The position numbers and the translations under genes are program-made. From the NCBI GenBank assembly GCA_009691645.1, contig SIAT01000053.1, positions 1 through 10,347 on the forward strand: a stretch of 10,347 nt of DNA, written 5' to 3'. This document shows positions 1 through 8,939 of this stretch, in pieces. Source of the stretch: Pedosphaera sp. (GTDB lineage: Bacteria; Verrucomicrobiota; Verrucomicrobiia; Limisphaerales; SIAT01). How positions within the stretch are numbered: position 1 is the first letter of the stretch; each line of letters begins with the position of its first letter. Below the pieces are notes generated by a model. That model saw nothing but the letters and a program-made list of their open reading frames with translations, was not told where the DNA came from and ran no database searches.

Positions 1-3
1 GCG

Positions 4-195
4 GTGAAAGCCGCCGCGTTCTACATCATCGCACTCTGTCTGGTGGCGAGTGTGCTGGCCGGCATTCTGGCGATTTGGCATTTTGCGGAGCCGGACACGT
101 TCTGGCGGATGCTCTCCACGTTTTTCGTGGTCGCGGCCGGCGCCGCCCCCTTTCTGCTGGTGAATGGCATCTTCGGCGAGGAACGAGAGGGTTGA
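4..195 (+). CDS. Small two-helix membrane protein of unknown function, possibly 5'-truncated
   Basis: This 63-residue product has two hydrophobic stretches, about residues 5-25 and 38-55. They are separated by a short polar, aromatic segment (HFAEPDTFWRM), and the protein ends in a charged tail (GEEREG). This looks like a small integral membrane protein with two transmembrane helices. The start used is the GTG at 4-6, followed by Lys and a hydrophobic run, which is a natural beginning. The preceding in-frame codon (1-3) is also open, however, so the gene may begin outside the window and no ribosome binding site can be judged. I do not recognise a named family. An 82-nt gap with no evident promoter or terminator separates it from the PSD1 gene, so whether the two are cotranscribed is unclear. 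That it is real is inferred from the coherent membrane-protein composition. Confidence 0.55.
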   Translation: MKAAAFYIIALCLVASVLAGILAIWHFAEPDTFWRMLSTFFVVAAGAAPFLLVNGIFGEEREG

Positions 196-277
196 TCCGT
201 CCATCAACGCGATGTCCGGCGCGAGGCGGATTTGAATAGCCCCTTGTGCCGGCGGCGTCCCAAATCAAAGAGAATCT

Positions 278-3379
<3,102 letters not shown>

Positions 3380-3383
3380 GCTT

Positions 3384-4841
3384 ATGAATCTTCATTCCGA
3401 ACTCCTCCAGTTCCGCCAGCAGCAGCAGACCCGCCGCCTCTTCCTCGGCCGCACGGCGCAGGGGATGGGCGCGTTCGCGCTCGCGTCGCTGCTGAATCCC
3501 GCGTTGCACGCCGCGCCGCAGAAACCGGCGGCGAAGGACAAATGGCCCGGTGTGGTGCGCCCGCTGCATTTCCCCGCCAAGACCAAACGAGTCATCTGGC
3601 TCTCGATGGCCGGCGGGCCGTCGCATCTCGAGACGTGGGATCACAAGCCGAAGCTCGCGGCGATGCACGGCCAGCCGATGCCCGAGTCGTTCACGAAGGG
3701 CAAGCAGATTGCGCAGTTGCAGGGCGCGAAGCTCAATTGCTTCGGGCCGCAGCTCGGCTTCAAAAAGTTCGGCAAGGGCGGCGCGGAGATCTGCGATCTG
3801 TTCGAGCAGATCGGCTCGGTGAGTGATGATATTTGTTTCGTGCGGTCGATGACGACGGAGGCGATCAACCACGATCCGGCGCACATGTTCATGAACACCG
3901 GCTCGCAAATCGCCGGCCGGCCCTCGATGGGTTCGTGGCTCACCTACGGCCTCGGCAACGAGGCGGAGGACTTGCCCGGCTTCGTCGTGCTGACGTCGCT
4001 GGGCAAGGGCGGCCAGAACCAGCCAATCGCCGCGCGCCAATGGTCGGCGGGCTTTTTGCCGAGCCGTTTTCAGGGCGTTCATCTGCGCGGCAAAGGTGAT
4101 CCGGTGATGTACCTCGGCTCGCCTGAGGGCGTTTCGCGTGAGCAGCAGGGCGATGTCGTCGCCGCCGTCAATGCGCTCAACAAAAAACACGACGCACTCG
4201 TGGACGATCCCGAGATTGCCACGCGCATCGCGCAGTACGAGATGGCGTTCCAGATGCAGGCGAGCGTGCCGGAGTTGGTGGACGCGAGCAAAGAGCCGCA
4301 AAAGATTCTCGAGCTGTACGGCTGCAAACCGGGCGACGGTTCCTTCGCTTCGAACTGCCTGCTCGCGCGCCGGCTCGTCGAGCGCGGCGTGCGGTTCATC
4401 CAGCTTTATCACAAGGATTGGGACCATCACGGTGGCGTGAAGGACGGCGTGACGCTGAAGGCCGCGGAGATCGACCGCGCGTGCATGGCGCTCATCACCG
4501 ACCTCAAGCAGCGCGACATGCTCAAGGACACTCTCATTGTTTGGGCCGGCGAGTTCGGTCGCACGCCGATGAGTCAGGGTGGCAGTGGCCGCGATCATCA
4601 CAACGCCGGCTTCAGCATCTGGCTCGCAGGCGGTGGGATTAAAGGCGGCATCAGCTATGGCGCGACCGACGAGTTGGGCTATTCCGCCGTCGAGAATCCG
4701 ACCAACGTCCACGACTTGCATGCCACGATGCTGCAGTTACTGGGCATCGACCACACGCGCCTCTCGGTGAAGTTTCAGGGGCTCGACGCGCGGCTCACTG
4801 GTGTCGAAGGCGCGAAAGTGCTCAAGTCGATCCTGGCGTGA
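3384..4841 (+). CDS. DUF1501 family protein, Tat-exported, alkaline-phosphatase/sulfatase-like fold
   Basis: The 485-residue product begins with a twin-arginine signal: T16-R17-R18-L19-F20-L21 followed by a hydrophobic segment to about residue 42. It is therefore expected to cross the membrane folded and probably metal-loaded. The rest matches DUF1501, a relative of the alkaline phosphatase/sulfatase superfamily. Visible family motifs are SMAGGPSHLETWD (74-86), NHDPAHMF, WDHHGG (346-351), EFGRTP (390-395) and GRDHHNAGFS (402-411). The Asp/His/Glu-rich motifs are the likely metal ligands, by analogy with the superfamily. The usual C-terminal region (DLHATMLQLLGIDH, then a KFQGLDARLTGV-type end) is present, so the protein looks full length. 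No experimental function is established for the family. The ATG at 3384 lies 4 nt after the PSD1 stop, and the stop overlaps the next gene by 4 nt, so this is the middle gene of a tight operon. No Shine-Dalgarno sequence is apparent. Confidence 0.93.
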   Translation: MNLHSELLQFRQQQQTRRLFLGRTAQGMGAFALASLLNPALHAAPQKPAAKDKWPGVVRPLHFPAKTKRVIWLSMAGGPSHLETWDHKPKLAAMHGQPMPESFTKGKQIAQLQGAKLNCFGPQLGFKKFGKGGAEICDLFEQIGSVSDDICFVRSMTTEAINHDPAHMFMNTGSQIAGRPSMGSWLTYGLGNEAEDLPGFVVLTSLGKGGQNQPIAARQWSAGFLPSRFQGVHLRGKGDPVMYLGSPEGVSREQQGDVVAAVNALNKKHDALVDDPEIATRIAQYEMAFQMQASVPELVDASKEPQKILELYGCKPGDGSFASNCLLARRLVERGVRFIQLYHKDWDHHGGVKDGVTLKAAEIDRACMALITDLKQRDMLKDTLIVWAGEFGRTPMSQGGSGRDHHNAGFSIWLAGGGIKGGISYGATDELGYSAVENPTNVHDLHATMLQLLGIDHTRLSVKFQGLDARLTGVEGAKVLKSILA

Positions 4842-5794
4842 ATTCTTCTTCCGCGCGAAAAGTCGCGTTGCTCGTGGCGATGCTTTTCGCCTGTGCCAGC
4901 GGCGTTCGCGCCGAGAAACCGCTCTTCCCAAAAATCGTCGGAGACGGATGGCCGATCGCTGGCAATCCCGATCTCGGCGGGTTCACGGACGCGAAACAGG
5001 AAGTGACTGGCTTCGCGCTCTGGCCCGCCGCCGATGACTCGTGGCAACTCTGGGCGACGATCCGCAAGACGCGCATCGGCGGTCAGGGAAATCTTCTACA
5101 CCGCTGGGAAGGCGCGGCGTTGACTGCACGCGATTGGAAGCCACTCGGCGTTTCGTTGCTGGCCGAACCGCGTCTCGGCGAATTACCCGGCGGATTGCAG
5201 TCGCCGTTCGTCGTGCGCGCTGGCGCACGGTTCGTGTTGTTCTACGGCGATGGCCGGCACATCGGCAGCGCGACCAGTGATGATGGGAAAGCGTTCACCC
5301 GGCGGCTGCTCGCCGGGCCGCGCAGCGGTTTGTTCGATGAAGGTCCGAAGGGCAACGCGCGCGACCCGATGCTGCTGCGCATCGGCGGCAGGTGGCATTG
5401 CTACTACACCGCGCATCCGACGCGGCGCGGCACGGTCTTTTGCCGAACGTCGGAAGATCTGCTCGCGTGGGGCGAATCGCGCGTGGTGGCGACTGGCGGA
5501 CAGGCTGGCGCGGGTCCGAACGCGGCCGAGTGTCCCTTCGTGGTTGAGCCACAGCCGGGGCAGTTCTACCTGTTCCGCACGCAGCGTTACGGCGCAGATG
5601 CGCAGACGAGCGTGTATCATTCACGCGATCCGCTCGACTTCGGCATCAACGACGACCCTGGCCATTTCCTCGGCACGTTGCCGCTGGCCGCGCCGGAGTT
5701 GGTCCAGCACAAAGGCCAGTGGTTCATCGCGAGTCTGTCGCCGACATTGAAAGGCATCCGCATCGCGCGGATGGAATGGGCGGCGAAGGAGTGA
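4838..5794 (+). CDS. Secreted glycoside hydrolase, GH43/GH32-like five-bladed propeller (putative)
   Basis: This 318-residue protein starts with a Sec signal peptide (R7-K8, hydrophobic 9-20, probable cleavage after VRA at 24-26). The GTG at 4838 is preferred because the next plausible start, the ATG at 4880, would destroy that signal. The mature part has propeller-like beta repeats (SPFVVRAGARFVLFYGDG; DPMLLRIGGRWHCYYTA; CPFVVEPQPGQFYLFRT). It also has the three acidic positions expected of the GH32/GH43/GH68 furanosidase clan: an Asp near the N-terminus (probably D45 in NPDLGG), R175-D176-P177, and E231-C232-P233. Established for the clan is hydrolysis of furanosides or related glycosides. 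The substrate here cannot be assigned, and a catalytically inactive sugar-binding propeller remains possible. The gene shares the bases GTGA with the DUF1501 stop, which suggests translational coupling, and it ends the first operon. Confidence 0.72.
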   Translation: MNSSSARKVALLVAMLFACASGVRAEKPLFPKIVGDGWPIAGNPDLGGFTDAKQEVTGFALWPAADDSWQLWATIRKTRIGGQGNLLHRWEGAALTARDWKPLGVSLLAEPRLGELPGGLQSPFVVRAGARFVLFYGDGRHIGSATSDDGKAFTRRLLAGPRSGLFDEGPKGNARDPMLLRIGGRWHCYYTAHPTRRGTVFCRTSEDLLAWGESRVVATGGQAGAGPNAAECPFVVEPQPGQFYLFRTQRYGADAQTSVYHSRDPLDFGINDDPGHFLGTLPLAAPELVQHKGQWFIASLSPTLKGIRIARMEWAAKE

Positions 5795-5819
5795 CGCGCG
5801 CCGCCCGTGAAGTTGAGGC

Positions 5820-5861
5820 TTGCGAGCGGGTGCGCCTGCCAATTACCATGCTACCGATAAT
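5820..5861 (+). promoter_or_regulatory. Weak candidate promoter region ahead of the transporter operon
   Basis: This lies in the only sizeable gap (91 nt) between the two gene blocks. The half towards the next gene is conspicuously AT-rich for this window. A possible sigma-70-like pair is TTGCGA (5820-5825) and TACCAT (5844-5849) with an 18-nt spacer, each matching four of six consensus positions. An alternative -10 is GATAAT (5856-5861), which matches five of six but has no good -35 box. The matches are weak and promoter consensus in this phylum is poorly known, so the call rests mostly on location and base composition. No operator-like palindrome or riboswitch was recognised. Confidence 0.25.
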
Positions 5862-5885
5862 CGCCTTTAACCTTTTCACACCCCT

Positions 5886-6860
5886 ATGAAAGCTCATTGG
5901 TTCCACTTCACATCGCTCGCACTGCTCCTGCTGGCCGGTTGCCAGAAGCAGACCGAGGCGCTGCCGACCGTGTTGTCCAAGCCGGCCCACAAAGGGGCGA
6001 TCGGCATTTCGCTGCTCACGTTGCAGAACCCGTTCTTCAAGGTCATCGGCGACACCATCGCCACCGAGGCTGCGAAGCACGGTTACGACACCGTGATTAT
6101 CAGCGCCGACAACGATCCCGCGCGCCAGGCCAATCACGTGAAGGATTTCATCGTGAAGAAGTGCGTCGCCATCGTGCTCAGCCCGTGCGAATCGCGTTCC
6201 ATCGTGCCGGTGATTCAGGAGGCCAACGCCGCCGGCATCCCCGTGCTCACGGTGGACATTCCCTGCAACGAGCCGGGTGTGAAATTGCTCACCCAGGTTG
6301 CCACGGACAACTTCGGTGGCGGCAAGGAAGCCGGTCACGCGATGATCGAGGCGCTCGGCGCGATGGGTGGCAAGGTGGCGATTCTGCATTTCAAACAAGC
6401 CGAGTCGTGCCGTCTGCGTGTGAAAGGTTTTCGTGAGGTCATCGATGCGCACAACGCCAACGCCGCCGCGAAGATCAATCTCGTGATGGAACTCGACGGC
6501 GGCGGCGCGAAGGATGTCGGCTACAAAGCCGCCGAAGACGCGTTGCAAGCGCACCCCGATCTGCGCGGCGTCTTCGCGATCAACGACCCTTCCGCGCTCG
6601 GCGCGCGCGCCGCGCTGGAGAAAGCGAACAAGGCGGCGCAAGTCGTCATCGTCGGCTTCGACGGCCAGCCCGAGGGCAAGCAAGCCATCAAGGAGGGGAA
6701 GATTTACGCCGACCCGATCCAGTTCCCCGACAAGATGGGCGTCGAGATTGTCCGCGCCATCGTGAAGCATTCCAAAGGCGAGGATGTGCCGAAGGAACTG
6801 CTCATCCCGACGAGCCTGTATCGCAAGGCCGACGCGCAGAAGGATGCGTCGCTCAAGTAA
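5886..6860 (+). CDS. Sugar ABC transporter substrate-binding lipoprotein, RbsB-like
   Basis: This 324-residue protein captures a sugar-like ligand outside the cytoplasmic membrane for an ABC importer. It has a lipoprotein signal with lipobox L16-A17-G18-C19, which supports the ATG at 5886. It is a type I periplasmic binding protein (Peripla_BP_4, ribose/galactose class) over about 37-310. Recalled alignment to E. coli RbsB places several ribose-contact positions clearly: N48-P-F-F, D124, R176 (before KGF), N233-D234, D259 in VGFDG, and Q279 in IQFPDKMG. The Arg that follows the binding Asp in RbsB (LDR) is Ile125 here (VDIPC), so the ligand is probably not plain ribose. It is the first gene after the AT-rich gap, and an AroE-like gene follows 1 nt after its stop. 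The RbsC-type permease three genes downstream is the likely partner. The family is secure; the ligand is unknown. Confidence 0.93.
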   Translation: MKAHWFHFTSLALLLLAGCQKQTEALPTVLSKPAHKGAIGISLLTLQNPFFKVIGDTIATEAAKHGYDTVIISADNDPARQANHVKDFIVKKCVAIVLSPCESRSIVPVIQEANAAGIPVLTVDIPCNEPGVKLLTQVATDNFGGGKEAGHAMIEALGAMGGKVAILHFKQAESCRLRVKGFREVIDAHNANAAAKINLVMELDGGGAKDVGYKAAEDALQAHPDLRGVFAINDPSALGARAALEKANKAAQVVIVGFDGQPEGKQAIKEGKIYADPIQFPDKMGVEIVRAIVKHSKGEDVPKELLIPTSLYRKADAQKDASLK

Positions 6861-6861
6861 C

Positions 6862-7704
6862 ATGGACGCGCAAAACTTCCTCCACGAACTGGTCGGCTCG
6901 ATGTCGCAGGGCGCGACGGGCAACCCGACCGTCGCGATGGTCGAGGCGGCTTTCCGCCATCACGATCTGCACTGGCGTTACGTGAACATGGAGGTTCCAC
7001 CCCCTGCCCTCGCCGACGCCGTGCGCGGCGCGCGCGCGCTGGGCTTCCGCGGTTTCAACCTTTCCATGCCGCACAAGGTCGCGGTCATCCCGCACCTCGA
7101 TGGCCTCGGTGAATCCGCCGCGCTCATCGGCGCGGTGAATTGCGTCGTCCGCCGCGGCGAGAAGCTCATCGGCGAGAACACGGATGGCAAGGGCTTCCTC
7201 AAATCGCTTCAAGAAGTCTGCAATCCGCGCGGGAAGAACGTCGTGATGTTCGGTGCCGGCGGCGCGGCGCGCGCCGTGGCGGTCGAGGTCGGCCTCGTCG
7301 GCGCGAAGCACGTCACCGTCGTCAACCGCAGCGAAGCGCGCGGGCGCGAGTTGGTGGACACGCTCCGCAAAGCGAAGCTCGATGCGGGGTTTCTCCCGTG
7401 GCACGGCGACTACGCGATCCCCGCCGGCACGGACATCGTCATCAACGCCACCTCCATCGGCCTCTACGATGCGGCGGCGCGGCTCGGACTGGACCTGACT
7501 TCCCTCACGCCGGACATGGTCGTGGCCGACGTGGTGTTCAATCCCTCGCAGACACGTCTGTTGCGTGACGCCGCCGCGCGGGGTTGTCGCACGATTGACG
7601 GCCTCGGCATGCTCGTGAATCAAGGGGTCATCGGCGTGCGGTATTGGACCGGTGTGGATCCCGATCCCGCTGCGATGCGCCGCGCATTGGAAGAGGTCAT
7701 GTGA
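6862..7704 (+). CDS. Shikimate dehydrogenase family (AroE-like) NAD(P)-dependent oxidoreductase, probably altered substrate
   Basis: The 280-residue product has typical AroE length and two-domain layout. The catalytic domain carries N66-L-S-M-P-H-K72 (K72 equals the catalytic Lys65 of E. coli AroE), N93 in GAVN, and N106-T-D108 (D108 equals Asp102). The Rossmann part has G131-AGGAARA and N155-R156-S157, where the Arg suggests NADP preference. The end has DGLGMLVNQ with Q254 (equal to Gln244). The usual H-S-x-S-P carboxylate-binding motif is not recognisable; the corresponding stretch reads GSMSQGATGNP (12-22), and the equivalent of Tyr215 is Phe226. It may therefore act on a neutral cyclic polyol or ketone rather than shikimate; this is inference. 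The ATG at 6862 is preferred over the open upstream extension to 6784, which would overlap the binding-protein gene and encodes an Arg-rich shadow. Its place inside a sugar-transport operon argues for a catabolic role. Confidence 0.88.
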   Translation: MDAQNFLHELVGSMSQGATGNPTVAMVEAAFRHHDLHWRYVNMEVPPPALADAVRGARALGFRGFNLSMPHKVAVIPHLDGLGESAALIGAVNCVVRRGEKLIGENTDGKGFLKSLQEVCNPRGKNVVMFGAGGAARAVAVEVGLVGAKHVTVVNRSEARGRELVDTLRKAKLDAGFLPWHGDYAIPAGTDIVINATSIGLYDAAARLGLDLTSLTPDMVVADVVFNPSQTRLLRDAAARGCRTIDGLGMLVNQGVIGVRYWTGVDPDPAAMRRALEEVM

Positions 7705-7726
7705 TTTTAGCCCGACGAAAACACTT

Positions 7727-8938
7727 ATGAAACAGATTCCTGCATTCCTCGCCGCTGCGTTCCTTTTGGCGTTCTCTGCCTGTGCCGGTCCCGGTGAGAA
7801 GACCCGCACTGCGCACTCGCAGCCGTGCTGGATTCTCGCCACGCCGCAAGTCGATCTCGCGCTCACGCAACTCGGCGGGCACATGGCGCCGGTCACGTTC
7901 TTCCGTGATTCCGCCCAGCCGGTGCAGCCTTATCACATCAGCCCGTGGCAGGGTGAGAAGCTCGATTATCCGGTGCCCGTGCTCGTGCCGTTGCGCGGCG
8001 ATTTCTTCTGCGTTCCATTTGGTGGCAACAGCGAGGCGGTCAACGGCGAGAAACATCCGCCGCACGGCGAGACCGCCGGCTCGCTTTGGAAACACGTCGC
8101 CACGAAAAAGACCGGCGACGTGACCACGCTCACCGTCGCGCTGGAGACGAAAGTTCGCGCCGGCAAGGTGACGAAGGAGCTTTCGCTCGTGGACGGGCAG
8201 AACGTCATTTACTCGCGCCATGTGATCGAAGGCTTCGCCGGCAAGACGCCGCTCGGCCACCACGCCACGCTCGCGATGCCGGAGAAGGACGGCGCGTTCC
8301 GCATCGCGACAAGCCCGTTCAAGTTCGGCATGGTCGCGCCCGGCCTCTTCAGCGATCCGAAGCAGGCCGAGTATCAGGCGCTGCACATCGGCGCGCGCTT
8401 CACCGACTTGCACAAAGTGCCCGTCGCGTGGAAAGGCCAGCCCGATGCTGATCTCGCTTCGCTGCCCGCGCGCAAAGGCCACGCCGATCTGTTCATGCTT
8501 TTCAACGAACCCGTCGGACCCGCGTGGGTCACGGCCACGCGCGGTGACGAGGGTTGGGTGTGGTTCGCGCTCAAAGATCCCGCGGTGCTCAACGGCACGC
8601 TCTTCTGGCTGGAGAACCACGGGCGTCACGGCCTGCCGTGGTTTGGTCGCAACAACTGCGTCGGCATCGAGGACATCACCGGCCACTGGGCCGACGGCCT
8701 CGCCGCGTCCATCGCGCCGAACGTGCTGACCAAGGAAGGGATCCCCACGGCCATCGAGTTGAGCGCCACGCGCCCGACGGCGGTGAACTACATCCAAGGC
8801 GTCGTGCGCGTTCCCGCCGGTTTCGTCGAGGTGAAGACGATCGAGTTCGCGCCCGGCCAGGTGACGTTCCTCTCCACCACCGGACAACGCGTCACTGCGC
8901 CCGTGCGACATGAGTTTCTGAAGGCGGGCAAGTTGTAG
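7727..8938 (+). CDS. Secreted lipoprotein-like protein, probable galactose-mutarotase-like fold, function unknown
   Basis: This 403-residue protein starts with a hydrophobic signal ending F16-S17-A18-C19, a slightly atypical lipobox; it is probably a lipoprotein or otherwise exported. That signal supports the ATG at 7727 over the open upstream extension to 7652, which overlaps the AroE-like gene. The mature protein is beta-rich. It begins with VDLALTQLGGHMAPVTF, resembling the first strands of aldose-1-epimerase/DUF4432-type folds, and also has GDFFCVPFGGN, a His pair at 178-179 (LGHHATLAM) and GIEDITGHWADG (E315, D316). These are candidate sugar-contact or catalytic residues, but I cannot match them with certainty to the mutarotase His/Glu pair. 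By context it may bind or epimerise the sugar taken up by the flanking transporter. It lies 22 nt after the AroE-like gene and 1 nt before the permease. The fold is a moderate-confidence inference, and the protein could belong to another beta-sandwich sugar-binding family. Confidence 0.75.
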   Translation: MKQIPAFLAAAFLLAFSACAGPGEKTRTAHSQPCWILATPQVDLALTQLGGHMAPVTFFRDSAQPVQPYHISPWQGEKLDYPVPVLVPLRGDFFCVPFGGNSEAVNGEKHPPHGETAGSLWKHVATKKTGDVTTLTVALETKVRAGKVTKELSLVDGQNVIYSRHVIEGFAGKTPLGHHATLAMPEKDGAFRIATSPFKFGMVAPGLFSDPKQAEYQALHIGARFTDLHKVPVAWKGQPDADLASLPARKGHADLFMLFNEPVGPAWVTATRGDEGWVWFALKDPAVLNGTLFWLENHGRHGLPWFGRNNCVGIEDITGHWADGLAASIAPNVLTKEGIPTAIELSATRPTAVNYIQGVVRVPAGFVEVKTIEFAPGQVTFLSTTGQRVTAPVRHEFLKAGKL

Positions 8939-8939
8939 G

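Noticed and set aside
5803..5837. Possible terminator hairpins after the glycoside-hydrolase-like gene (GCCCG with CGGGT; AGGC with GCCT)
   Set aside because: The stems are only four or five pairs with long loops and no following T-run, so they do not support an intrinsic terminator.
6784..6861. 26-codon N-terminal extension of the AroE-like gene
   Set aside because: It overlaps the binding-protein gene and encodes an Arg- and Cys-rich stretch with no similarity to AroE N-termini. The ATG at 6862 gives the usual length.
5724..6923. 399-residue open frame on the - strand across the binding-protein gene
   Set aside because: It is antisense, runs across the intergenic gap and neighbouring gene ends, and has no domain signature.
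7652..7726. 25-codon N-terminal extension of the mutarotase-like gene
   Set aside because: It overlaps the AroE-like gene and would bury the signal sequence that begins at the ATG at 7727.
7697..8911. 404-residue open frame on the - strand across the mutarotase-like gene
   Set aside because: It is antisense, almost exactly covers the + strand gene, and has Arg-rich shadow composition without signal or domain.
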